Below are positions 47,208-56,400 of a DNA stretch of 64,000 nt, piece after piece. Each line of letters begins with the position of its first letter. The stretch's first letter is position 1. The translations under genes and the position numbers were made by a program. The stretch is from Micromonospora tarapacensis (lineage in GTDB: Bacteria > Actinomycetota > Actinomycetes > Mycobacteriales > Micromonosporaceae): assembly GCF_019697375.1 (NCBI RefSeq), contig NZ_JAHCDI010000004.1, positions 4,823,324-4,887,323 of the forward strand, in the 5' to 3' direction. The notes under the pieces are model-generated. The model saw nothing but the letters and a program-made list of their open reading frames with translations, ran no database searches and was not told the DNA's origin.

Positions 47208-48856
47208 TGGGCTCCTTCCCGCGCTCCGGCCGGCGTGCCCGGGTCGGTGCCGGCGTCGCCGGACCGACCGGCGTCACCGATCGCGGCAACCAGCTGGGCG
47301 AACTCGGCGACGAACCCGGGATGCTCGGTACGCGGCAGGCCAGCCACCTCGACCAAACTACTACCGCCCGTCGGAGATCCACTGCCGGGGGCACCGGAAC
47401 GCGCCGGCAGCACCCGGGCGAAGACCCGTCGACGCCGGACGAACAGCGAGCCCATCAGCCCCAGCACCAGCCCGATCGAGCTGACCAGCAGCAGCGTGGT
47501 GCCCGGGTCGTGGCGTACGGACAGGGTGATGAACGGGCGGGTGCCCAGGAACTCGACCTTGGTGCCGTCGTCCAGCGTCCAGCTCTCGCCCATCCGCAGC
47601 TGCTTCGCGCCGATCTCGGTGAGCCGGCCATTGCTCACCTGACGCTGGTCGAGCTGGTAGACCGAGCCGGGGATGCCGGCGTCCAGGCCCAGGTTGCCCC
47701 GGTAGGCCACCAGGCCGAGCAGCGGGTTCTCCTCGGTCGGGTGTTCCGAGCGGACGAACGGCGGCTCCTGCGGCGCGGTCGGCAGGTACAGGCCGGAGAA
47801 GGCGACCTGGAGGTCCGGGTTCCGCTCGCCGGTGTCCGGGTCGACGTTGGCGTCCGGGAAGGCGGCCAGCCCCTCGCTGGTCAGCCCGACGTCGCCGGTG
47901 CCGATGAACGGCACCGCGCTGGTCTGGCTGCGGCCGAACCGGTCGGTGTAGCGGATCACCGGCGCGTACCCGTGCCCGAGCAGGTAGACGTTCGCACCGT
48001 CCAGGCGCAGCGGCGAGTTGACCGAGAACTCGGCCGGCCGCGCCGGGCCACCGCCGGAGTCGACGCTCACCCTCGCGTTGTAGGACACCGGCTGGCCGGT
48101 CGGCAGGAACCGGGCCTCGAAGTCGTCCAGTTGCAGGCAGAAGCGAGGCAGGTTGTCGTCCACGCGCGGCCCCAGCTTCGCCTCGGCGTACTGCTGGCGG
48201 GTGTTGCAGAAGACCTGGTCCGCGCCGGCGACGAGCAACCGGTTGCCGTGCCAGCCGTACCAGGAGCCGAGCGCGACGCCGACCAGCACCAGCATCATCG
48301 AGGTGTGGAAGATCAGGTTGCCGGTCTCCTTGAGGTAGCCCTTCTCGGCGGAGACCTCGTCACCCCGCACCACCACCCGCCACCGCCGCCGACGCAGCGC
48401 CTCGGCGACCGCGGCGGCGCCGCCGGCCGGCGCGGGCACCACCGCGTGCTGCGGTAACCGCTCCAGCCGTCTCGGCACGCCGGGCGGCCTGGCGCGCAGC
48501 GCCCGGACATGGTCGCGCAGCCGGGGGGTGAGGCATCCGATCAGCGAGGTGAACAGCAGCAGGTAGATCGCGGAGAACCAGACCGAGCTGAACGCCTCGA
48601 ACGCGCCCGCCCGGTCGAGCAGCGGGGCCAGGTCGGGGTGGGCGGTGAAGAAGTCGCGCACGTCTTCCGGGTTGACGCCGCGCTGCGGCAGCACCGAGCC
48701 GGGGATCGCCGCGACCGCGAGCAGGAACAGCAGCACCAGCGCGGTACGCATGCTGGTGAGCTGCCGCCACGAGTTGCGCAACAGGGCGAGCACCGGGTTG
48801 GGGCGGCGCCGAGGTGCCGCGGCCGGCGCGGTCGGCCGGTCGTCCACGGCGGTCAT
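47204..48856 (-). CDS. resB: Cytochrome c biogenesis protein ResB
   Basis: This 550-residue partner of ResC has membrane helices near residues 36-52, ~92-110, ~185-205 and ~455-475. A large extracytoplasmic domain lies before the last helix, and ETGNLIFHTSMMLVLVGVALGS is a family block. ATG 48856 shares a base with the ccdA stop (TGATG). The C-terminal ~60 residues are Gly/Ser/Pro/Ala-rich. The genes resA-ccdA-resB-resC form one coupled operon read leftward. Confidence 0.93.
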   Translation of the reverse strand: MTAVDDRPTAPAAAPRRRPNPVLALLRNSWRQLTSMRTALVLLFLLAVAAIPGSVLPQRGVNPEDVRDFFTAHPDLAPLLDRAGAFEAFSSVWFSAIYLLLFTSLIGCLTPRLRDHVRALRARPPGVPRRLERLPQHAVVPAPAGGAAAVAEALRRRRWRVVVRGDEVSAEKGYLKETGNLIFHTSMMLVLVGVALGSWYGWHGNRLLVAGADQVFCNTRQQYAEAKLGPRVDDNLPRFCLQLDDFEARFLPTGQPVSYNARVSVDSGGGPARPAEFSVNSPLRLDGANVYLLGHGYAPVIRYTDRFGRSQTSAVPFIGTGDVGLTSEGLAAFPDANVDPDTGERNPDLQVAFSGLYLPTAPQEPPFVRSEHPTEENPLLGLVAYRGNLGLDAGIPGSVYQLDQRQVSNGRLTEIGAKQLRMGESWTLDDGTKVEFLGTRPFITLSVRHDPGTTLLLVSSIGLVLGLMGSLFVRRRRVFARVLPARSGAPGSGSPTGGSSLVEVAGLPRTEHPGFVAEFAQLVAAIGDAGRSGDAGTDPGTPAGAREGAQ

Positions 48857-49719
48857 CAGATGCTCACCTCGCCGGTCCCGACGGTGGTCTGCAACCAGAT
48901 CACCACGTTGGTCCAGCCGCCGGTGACCAGTGCCACGCCGATCAGGATCAGCAGCACCCCGCCAACCCGGGTGACCCAACGGCTGTTGCGCCGCACGGCC
49001 TGGAAGACGCCGAGCAGGCGCTCGAAGCCGAGCCCGAAGACGATGAAGGGAATGCCCAGCCCGAGGCAGTACGCCACGGCGAGCACCACCGCCCGGTCGG
49101 TCTGGCCGCTGGTGGTGGCCATGCCGAGCACCGCCGCCAGGGTGGGCCCGGTGCACGGCACCCAGCTCAGCGCGAACACCGCGCCGAGCACCGGCGCGCC
49201 GAGCAGGCCGGCGGCGGGCAGCCGGTTGATCCGGAACTCACGCTGGAAGCCGGGCAGCACCCCGAGGTAGCCCAGCCCGAGGACGACGACGAGCCCGCCG
49301 ACGACGATCTCCAACGCCCGCTCGTAGTCGAAGAAGACCCGGCCGATGCTGCTGAACAGGATCGCGGTGGCGGTGAAGACGACGGTGAAGCCGGCGATGA
49401 AGAGCAGCGTCCCGGCGAGCACCCGACCCTTCACCGCCGGGCTGACCCGGGTGCCCTGCCGCGTGGCGGTGCCGACGCCAGCACCGGAACCACCCGCGCC
49501 GGCCACCGGGTCGACGGCGCCGGCCGCCACCGGAGGCGCGATCCGTCCGCCCCGGCCTTCGAGGTCGGCGCCGGCGAGGCCGGTGACGTACGAGAGGTAG
49601 CCCGGCATCAGCGGCAGCACGCACGGCGACAAGAAGCTGACCAGGCCGGCCAGGGCCGCCGCGCCCAACGCCAGCAGCAGCGGACCGGACTCGGCGAGGC
49701 GGCCGAAGGTCTCGCCCAT
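48856..49719 (-). CDS. ccdA: Thiol-disulfide transfer membrane protein CcdA
   Basis: This 287-residue protein has six helices and carries reducing power across the membrane to ResA. Its redox Cys lie in LSPCVLPLMPGYLSYVTG and SWVPCTGPTLAAVL. A Gly/Ala-rich loop of ~35 residues after the first helix is unusual. ATG 49719 shares a base with the resA stop (TGATG). The longer open frame upstream overlaps resA and is not used. Confidence 0.94.
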   Translation of the reverse strand: MGETFGRLAESGPLLLALGAAALAGLVSFLSPCVLPLMPGYLSYVTGLAGADLEGRGGRIAPPVAAGAVDPVAGAGGSGAGVGTATRQGTRVSPAVKGRVLAGTLLFIAGFTVVFTATAILFSSIGRVFFDYERALEIVVGGLVVVLGLGYLGVLPGFQREFRINRLPAAGLLGAPVLGAVFALSWVPCTGPTLAAVLGMATTSGQTDRAVVLAVAYCLGLGIPFIVFGLGFERLLGVFQAVRRNSRWVTRVGGVLLILIGVALVTGGWTNVVIWLQTTVGTGEVSI

Positions 49720-50294
49720 CAGCGCTGGCCGGCCGGCGCGGGCGACTCCGCGACGATCCGCTCGACGATCGGTCGCAGGCCGTCCTGGGTGACCGCGGCC
49801 CGGATCACGGTGGCGATCCGGCCTTCCCGGTCGAGCACGACGGTGGCCGGGATGGTGTTCGGGGGAATCTCCATGGCGAGGGCCAACCGGCTGCCCGGGT
49901 CGAAGATGCTCGGGTAGCTGACCCGGCCCTCCTCGAAGGCGATGGCCTTGTCCCGGCTGTCCTGCACGTTGATGCCGAGGAAGGTGACGCCGGAGTCCCT
50001 GGTCGCCTGGTAGGTGTCCTCCAGGTCGTCGGCCTCGGCGCGGCACGGCGCGCACCAGGAGCCCCAGAAGTTGACCACGACGACCTGGCCACGCTGTTCC
50101 GCCACGTCGTACGATCCGCCGCCGAGCAACTCCCCGACGATCCTGGGAGCGGCGGACCGCTGCTCCGGTGCGCACTCGACGATGCCGCCGGCGCTGGCGC
50201 ACTCCGGCTCCCGGCCGTCGGATGTGCAGGCGACCAGGGCCACCGTGGCGGTCACGGCGACGAGCAGACCGGCGGCCGGCCTCCGGGGGCCCAC
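49719..50294 (-). CDS. resA: Thioredoxin-like lipoprotein ResA
   Basis: This 191-residue membrane-anchored thioredoxin has a lipobox VALVAC (C23) and the active site W-C81-A-P-C84 in NFWGSWCAPC. The conserved cis-Pro region is NTIPATVVLDREGRI. It reduces the CXXCH cysteines of apocytochrome c so haem can be attached by ResBC, drawing electrons from CcdA. GTG 50294 begins one base after the histidine phosphatase stop region. Two further Cys (ECASAGGIVEC) lie before the domain. Confidence 0.92.
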   Translation of the reverse strand: MGPRRPAAGLLVAVTATVALVACTSDGREPECASAGGIVECAPEQRSAAPRIVGELLGGGSYDVAEQRGQVVVVNFWGSWCAPCRAEADDLEDTYQATRDSGVTFLGINVQDSRDKAIAFEEGRVSYPSIFDPGSRLALAMEIPPNTIPATVVLDREGRIATVIRAAVTQDGLRPIVERIVAESPAPAGQR

Positions 50295-50295
50295 G

Positions 50296-50943
50296 TCAGG
50301 CTCCCTTGGCCGTCCGCGCGGTCGGCGACATCGCCACCAGGTGCGCGGCCGGTTCGGAGTAGCCGATGCCGACGACCTTGGCGCCGTCGAAGTGGAACGT
50401 GGTGAGCGAGGCCAACGAGCACTGGCGGCGACGCGGGTCGTGCCAGAGCCGCTTGCGCTCGACGTGTCGACGCAGCGTCCAGATCGGCAGTTGGTGCGAG
50501 ACCAGGACGGCCTCACGGCCCTCGGCGGCGATCCGGGCGGCGTGCAGTGCGGCGAACATCCGCTCGGCGATCATCCGGTACGCCTCCCCCCAGGAGGGGG
50601 TGACCGGGTCGCGGAGCACCCACCAGTTGCGCGGATCGCGGAAGGAACCGTCACCGGGCGAGACCTTCTTGCCCTCGAACCAGTTGGCGCTCTCGATCAG
50701 CCGTTCGTCCACCCCGACCGGCAGTCCGAACTGGGCGGCGATCGGCTCCGCCGTCTGCTGGGCGCGTTCGAGCGGGCTGGCCACCACGTGGACGACCTCG
50801 CGTTCGGCGAGCCCCTGCGCGGCGGCCTTGGCCATCTGGACACCCAGTTCGCTGAGGCGGAACCCGGGCAGCCGGCCGTAGAGGATGCCGCCCGGGTTGT
50901 ACACCTCACCGTGCCGAAGCACGTGGACCACCGTCTTGCTCAC
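50296..50943 (-). CDS. Histidine phosphatase (phosphoglycerate mutase-like) family protein
   Basis: This 215-residue phosphatase has the catalytic LRHGEVYNP near the N-terminus and the second catalytic His in LVSHQLPIWTLR. It is a broad-specificity branch; the substrate is unknown. It lies between hemL and resA. The GTG at 50943 overlaps the TGA of a 21-codon linker ORF, whose AGGGGG about eight bases upstream can serve as ribosome-binding site. Confidence 0.88.
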   Translation of the reverse strand: MSKTVVHVLRHGEVYNPGGILYGRLPGFRLSELGVQMAKAAAQGLAEREVVHVVASPLERAQQTAEPIAAQFGLPVGVDERLIESANWFEGKKVSPGDGSFRDPRNWWVLRDPVTPSWGEAYRMIAERMFAALHAARIAAEGREAVLVSHQLPIWTLRRHVERKRLWHDPRRRQCSLASLTTFHFDGAKVVGIGYSEPAAHLVAMSPTARTAKGA

Positions 50944-51005
50944 CGCTGTGTCCCCCTTGTTCGCGACTGCGGGGCTCGCAAGACCGGCTCACTCCTCGCG
51001 CTCAC
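50940..51005 (-). CDS. Linker mini-ORF, repeat element copy C
   Basis: This 21-codon ORF encodes VSARSEPVLRAPQSRTR followed by GTQR. Its GTG overlaps the TGA of copy B and its TGA overlaps the GTG of the histidine phosphatase, both as GTGA. It begins with GTGAGCGCGAGGAGTGAGCC and carries AAGGGGG shortly before its stop, a Shine-Dalgarno-like sequence for the next gene. Over its first 47 bases it is identical to copy B and differs from copy A (13432-13494) at two positions. Confidence 0.6.
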   Translation of the reverse strand: MSARSEPVLRAPQSRTRGTQR

Positions 51006-51064
51006 CGCAGCCCCCTTGTTCGCGACTGCGGGGCTCGCAAGACCGGCTCACTCCTCGCGCTCAC
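51002..51064 (-). CDS. Linker mini-ORF, repeat element copy B
   Basis: This 20-codon ORF encodes VSARSEPVLRAPQSRTR then GLR, starting two bases after the hemL stop codon TAG. Its TGA overlaps the GTG of copy C. It and copy C stand head to tail between hemL and the histidine phosphatase gene. It also ends with an AAGGGGG ribosome-site-like tract before the next GTG. Translation is inferred from register and signals. Confidence 0.6.
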   Translation of the reverse strand: MSARSEPVLRAPQSRTRGLR

Positions 51065-51066
51065 CG

Positions 51067-52404
51067 CTACCCCCCGTGACCTGCCGCTGCCGCCGCGTTG
51101 GCCGCCGCGGGCAGCGCGGCGGCGATCTGTTCCAGGGCGGCGGCGTCGATCGCCGCCGAGACGAACCAGGACTCGAACGCACTCGGCGGCAGGTAGACCC
51201 CGGCGGCGAGCATCGCGTGGAAGAACGCCTTGAACGCGGGCACCTGCTGGGTGCGTGCGCTGTCGTAGTCGACCACGTCGGCATCGGTGAAGAAGATCGA
51301 GAACATGCTGCCCGCGTACGACAGCCGGTGCGGAACCCCGGCGACGGCCAGCGCGTCGGTGGCGAGCTTGCCCACGACGGCGGCGGTGGCGTCCAGCCGA
51401 CGGTAGAGCGCGTCGTCGGCCAGCCGCAGGGTGGTCAGGCCGGCCGCGCAGGCGAGGGGATTTCCGGAGAGGGTGCCGGCCTGGTAGACGGGACCGGCCG
51501 GGGCCAACCGCGACATGATCTCCGCGCGCCCGCCGAACGCCGCGGCGGGCAGGCCGCCCCCCATGACCTTGCCGTACGTGAGGAGGTCGGCGTCGACCGG
51601 ATCGAGGCCGTGCCACCCGGATCGGGAGACCCGGAACCCGGTCATCACCTCGTCGACGACGAGCAGCGCACCGTGCGCGTGCGCGATCCTCGCCAACTGT
51701 CCGTTGAAGCCGTCGCGGGGTGCCACCACGCCCATGTTGCCCGGAGCGGCCTCGGTGATCACCGCGGCGATGTGCGGCCCCTCCGCGGCGAACGCCTCCT
51801 CGACGGCGGCGACGTCGTTGTAGGGAAGCACGATCGTCTCGCCGGCCGCCGCGCCGGTGACCCCCGGCGAGTCGGGCAGGCCCAGGGTGGCCACGCCCGA
51901 GCCGGCGGCGGCCAGCAGGGCGTCGACGTGCCCGTGGTAGCAACCGGCAAACTTGATGATCTTCGAGCGGCCGGTGTACCCCCGGGCCAGCCGGATCGCC
52001 GACATGGTCGCCTCGGTGCCGGAGTTGACCAGCCGGACCTGCTCGACCGGGGTGCGGGCGACGATCTCGGCGGCCAGCTCGACCTCACCGGGAGTGGGGG
52101 TGCCGAAGCTGGTCCCCTTCGCGGCGGCGGCCTGCACGGCCGCGACCACCTCGGGGTGGGCGTGCCCGAGGATCAGCGGCCCCCAGGAGCAGACCAGGTC
52201 GACGTAGCGTCGGCCATCGGCGTCGTGAAGCCAGGGCCCCTCGCCCCGGACCATGAAGCGTGGTGTGCCGCCGACCGCCCGAAAGGCGCGCACGGGGGAG
52301 TTCACCCCGCCCGGCACGAGGGCTCGGGCGCGGTCGAACAGGGCCTCTGAGGCCGGCGCGTCGACCGGGTAGCGGTCGGATCCGGCGGGGAACACCTCGG
52401 TCAC
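51067..52404 (-). CDS. hemL: Glutamate-1-semialdehyde 2,1-aminomutase (HemL)
   Basis: This 445-residue PLP enzyme makes 5-aminolevulinate, the committed precursor of haem and corrinoids. The PLP lysine is K279 in [45 protein letters not shown] and [12 protein letters not shown] are family blocks. GTG start at 52404, in a divergent region shared with the STAS gene. Downstream come the linker ORFs, the phosphatase and the cytochrome c genes, so haem synthesis and use are grouped. Confidence 0.97.
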   Translation of the reverse strand: MTEVFPAGSDRYPVDAPASEALFDRARALVPGGVNSPVRAFRAVGGTPRFMVRGEGPWLHDADGRRYVDLVCSWGPLILGHAHPEVVAAVQAAAAKGTSFGTPTPGEVELAAEIVARTPVEQVRLVNSGTEATMSAIRLARGYTGRSKIIKFAGCYHGHVDALLAAAGSGVATLGLPDSPGVTGAAAGETIVLPYNDVAAVEEAFAAEGPHIAAVITEAAPGNMGVVAPRDGFNGQLARIAHAHGALLVVDEVMTGFRVSRSGWHGLDPVDADLLTYGKVMGGGLPAAAFGGRAEIMSRLAPAGPVYQAGTLSGNPLACAAGLTTLRLADDALYRRLDATAAVVGKLATDALAVAGVPHRLSYAGSMFSIFFTDADVVDYDSARTQQVPAFKAFFHAMLAAGVYLPPSAFESWFVSAAIDAAALEQIAAALPAAANAAAAAGHGG

Positions 52405-52543
52405 GATGCCGCCATTGTGTCAGCGCCCGACGGTGGATCGGCAGGCACCCCGGATCGGGGTTACCGGGCTCACCCCCGGCACGCTGCACGGAGGCGGCTC
52501 GCCTCGACAGGCCGGGCGCCCGAGATCGCGATAGGCTGACCCA

Positions 52544-52879
52544 GTGGATCGTGCCGAACTGTCCATCACCGTGCACCGAACGGGCGACGAAGCAGTGTTG
52601 CGCCTCGCCGGTGAGATCGACATGCTCACGGCCGCCCAGCTGTCGACCGTTGTCAATGAAATCCTGACCGAGCCGCCGCCCCGGATCGTGCTCGATCTCG
52701 GCGGAGTCAGCTTCTGCGACTCGCAGGGGCTCGGCACGCTTGTGGTCCTCAGCCGCAAGGCCAGCCACGCGCAGAGCCTGCTCATCCTGACCAACGTGGG
52801 CGACTTCCTGCTCCGCGTCCTCGACATCACCGGCCTGCGCAGCGCCCTGATGATCCGCAACGACGCACCCGCCAGCTGA
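52544..52879 (+). CDS. STAS-domain anti-sigma factor antagonist
   Basis: This 111-residue single-domain STAS protein has the switch loop FCDSQGLGTLV; S60 is the probable phosphorylation site. Such proteins bind anti-sigma kinases when dephosphorylated and so release a sigma factor. The nearby HATPase-GAF-PP2C protein could act as both kinase and phosphatase for it, though that is inference. GTG start. It converges with the response regulator 12 bases away. Confidence 0.9.
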   Translation: MDRAELSITVHRTGDEAVLRLAGEIDMLTAAQLSTVVNEILTEPPPRIVLDLGGVSFCDSQGLGTLVVLSRKASHAQSLLILTNVGDFLLRVLDITGLRSALMIRNDAPAS

Positions 52880-52891
52880 CTCGCCGGCGGG

Positions 52892-53449
52892 TCAGGACGT
52901 GGCGCCCCAGCGGGCCTGCTCCAGGACGGCTACGGTGCGAGCGACGGTCTCCGGGTCGTCGCCGCCCCGCAGCATGGTCGTGGCCTCGTCCACCGCATCG
53001 GTCAACAGCCGCCACTGTGCGTCGCGCTCACGCACCATCTCCGACTGCGTCGTCAACTGGCGGGTCTTGGTCCACAACTCCACGAAGACGGACACCTTGG
53101 CCCGTAGCACCCAGGGATCGAACGGCTTGGTGAGGTAGTCCACCGCACCGGCCGCGTAGCCGCGCAGGGCCAGCTGGGCGTCCCGGTCGGCGGCGGTCAG
53201 GAAGATGATCGGGACGTGCCGGGTACGCTCCCGCCGCTTGATGTGGCTGGCCGTCTCGAAGCCGTCCATGTCGGGCATCTGGGCGTCCAGCAGGATCACC
53301 GCGAAGTCGTCCACCAGCAACTGCTTGAGCGCCGCCTCACCGCTCTCCACCGCGACCGACTGCACCGGCAACCCCTGGAGGATCGCCTCCAGCGCCATCA
53401 GGTTCTCCCGGCGGTCATCGACCAGCAGCGCCTTCGCCACCTGCGTCAC
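52892..53449 (-). CDS. Response regulator, receiver domain with short C-terminal helix
   Basis: This 185-residue protein has a receiver domain (residues ~6-122; D11-D12 pocket, D55 acceptor in LLDAQMPDMDG, K in YLTKPFDP). A ~60-residue helical tail without a DNA-binding domain follows. It is coupled to the hybrid kinase through a GTGA overlap, so it is the likely phosphotransfer partner. Output is probably protein-protein, for example to the phosphatase/STAS switch nearby. Confidence 0.9.
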   Translation of the reverse strand: MTQVAKALLVDDRRENLMALEAILQGLPVQSVAVESGEAALKQLLVDDFAVILLDAQMPDMDGFETASHIKRRERTRHVPIIFLTAADRDAQLALRGYAAGAVDYLTKPFDPWVLRAKVSVFVELWTKTRQLTTQSEMVRERDAQWRLLTDAVDEATTMLRGGDDPETVARTVAVLEQARWGATS

Positions 53450-56400
53450 GAGCCCTCCTCGGTACGGCTGCCACTGATCCAGGACCCCATCAGCTCGATC
53501 AACTCGTCGAGGTCGACCGGCTTGGTGATGTAGTCGCTGGCCCCGGCCACGATCGCCGACTCCCGGTCACCCGGCATCGCCTTGGCGGTCAGGAAGACGA
53601 TCGGCAGGTCCGCGAAACGGTGGTTACGCCGGATCTGCCGGGTCGTCTCGTACCCGTCCTGGTCGGGCATCATGGCATCCATCAGGACGATGTCGACCTC
53701 CGGGTGTTCGGCCAGCAGGCGCACCCCGTCGTTGCCGTTGTCGGCGTAGAGCACGGTCATGCCGTGCAGTTCGAGCGCGCTGGTCAGGGCGAACACGTTC
53801 CGCACGTCGTCGTCGACGATCAGCACGGTGGCACCGTCCAGTTGGCGGGTCTGCGGGGCCTCCGGCGGCACCGGCAGGAACTCCATCGGCGGCATCAGCA
53901 GCGACGACGGCAGTCCGGCCCGCTGCGGCGACGGTGGCGCCGGCGACACCACCGCGTCCGGCGCCAGCACGTCGGGCAGGTAGAGCGTGAACGTCGAGCC
54001 CTGACCGGGCGCCGAGGCGACGGTGATCGTGCCGCCGATCAGGCGGGCCAGATCCCGGCTGATCGACAGGCCCAGCCCGGTGCCGCCGTAGCGGCGGCTG
54101 GTCGTGCCGTCCGCCTGCTGGAACGCCTCGAAGATCAGCGACAGCTTGTCGTCGGAGATGCCGATGCCCGTGTCAATCACCGTGAAGGCGATCACCTGCC
54201 GCGCGTTGGTCAGCGCCGGCACATCGAAGACCGCGTGCTCCGGGGCGCGGGAGATGCGCAGCGTCACCGCGCCGCTGTCGGTGAACTTGACCGCGTTGGA
54301 CAGCAGGTTGCGCAGGATCTGCTGGAGCCGCTGGGCGTCGGTGACCACCGCAGCCGGCATGTCCTTGCCGATGCGCACCTGGAAGTCCAGGCCCTTGTCG
54401 TCGGCCTGCGGGGCGAACGCCTGCTCGACGTAGTTGCAGATCTCGGTGAACTGCACCTCGGCCGGCTCGACGTCCATCCGCCCCGCCTCGATCTTGGACA
54501 GGTCGAGGATGTCGTCGATCAGGCGCAGCAGGTCCGACCCGGAACCGTGGATGGTCCGGGCGAACTCGATCTGCTTCGGCGTGAGGTTCTGCTCGGAGTT
54601 CTCCATGAGCAGCCGGGCCAGCAGCAGCAGGGAGTTCAGCGGCGTACGCAGCTCGTGGCTCATGTTCGCCAGGAACTCCGACTTGTACGCCGAGGCCCGG
54701 GTGAGCTGCTGCGCCTTGTCCTCCAGGCCGAGCCGGGCCAGTTCGATCTCCCGGTTCTGGGTCTCGATGTTCGCCTTCTGCGCGGAGAGCAGTTTGGCCT
54801 TGTCCTGTAGTTCGGCGTTGGTCCGCTGCAACTCCGCCGATTGCTCCTGCAACTCGTGCGCCAGCCGCTGCGACTGGGCCAGCAGCTCCTCGGTACGACG
54901 GTTGGCCTGAATGGTGTTGACCGCGATGCCGATGGTGGAGACCAGCCGTTCCAGGAACGACAGGTGCAGCTCGGAGAAGGGCGTGACGGTGGCGAACTCG
55001 ATCACGCCGAGCAGTTCGCCCTCGAAGAGGACGGGCAGCACGACCAGGTCGGCCGGTGGCGTGTCGGCCAGTCCGGAACGCAGTGTGATCCGCGCGTCCG
55101 GCACCGCACCGACCCGGATGGTGCGCCGGGAGAGTGCGGCCTGACCGACCAGCCCCTCGCCCGGTCCGAAGGTCACGTCGTGGCCCCGGGAGACGTAGCC
55201 GTACGAGGCGGTGAGGCGCAGCCGCATCACCCCTTCGGAGTTGTCCACCAGGAAGAACGCGCCGAGCTGCGCATCCACCAGCGGTGTCACCTCCTGCATG
55301 ATCATCCGGCACACCTCGCCGAGGTCACGCTGGCCCTGCAACAGACCACCGATGCGGGCCAGGTTGGAGTCCAGCCAACCCTGCTCGGCGTTCTTGTGGG
55401 TCGTCTCCCGCAGGGTGACGATCATCTGGTTGATGTTGTCCTTCAGCTCGGCGACCTCGCCCTGCGCCTTCACCGCGACCCGTTGGGTGAGGTCGCCCCG
55501 GGTCACCGACGTCGAGACCTGGGCGATCGCCCGCAGCTGGGTGGTCAGCGTCGAGGCGAGCTGGTTGACGTTCTCGGTGAGATCCCGCCAGGTTCCGGAG
55601 ACACCCTTGACCTGTGCCTGACCGCCCAGCTTGCCCTCGGTGCCCACCTCGCGGGCCACCCGGGTCACCTCGTCGGCGAACGACGACAACTGGTCCACCA
55701 TCGTGTTGACGGTGTTCTTCAGCTCCAGGATCTCGCCCTGCGCGTCGACGGTGATCTTCTGCGACAGGTCGCCGTTGGCGACCGCCGTGGTGACCGAGGC
55801 GATGTTCCGCACCTGGCTGGTCAGGTTCGACGCCATCGAGTTCACGTTGCCGGTCAGATCCCGCCAGGTGCCCGAGACGCCCTTGACCTCGGCCTGGCCA
55901 CCCAGCTTGCCCTCGGTGCCCACCTCACGGGCCACCCGGGTCACCTCGTCGGCGAACGACGACAACTGGTCCACCATCGTGTTCACCGTCGACTTCAACT
56001 CCAGGATCTCACCCCGCGCGTCGACCGTGATCTTCTGCGACAGGTCACCCTTCGCCACCGCGGTGGAGACCTGGGCGATGTTGCGCACCTGGGCGGTCAG
56101 GTTCGACGCCATCGAGTTCACGTTGTCGGTCAGATCCCGCCAGGTGCCGGCGACGCCGCGCACCTGGGCCTGACCGCCGAGGTTGCCCTCGGTGCCCACC
56201 TCACGGGCCACCCGGGTCACCTCGTCGGCGAACGACGACAACTGGTCCACCATCGTGTTCACCGTCGACTTCAACTCCAGGATCTCACCCCGGGCGTCGA
56301 CCGTGATCTTCTGCGACAGGTCACCCTTCGCCACCGCCGTGGTGACCGAGGCGATGTTCCGCACCTGGCTGGTCAGGTTCGACGCCATCGAGTTCACGTT

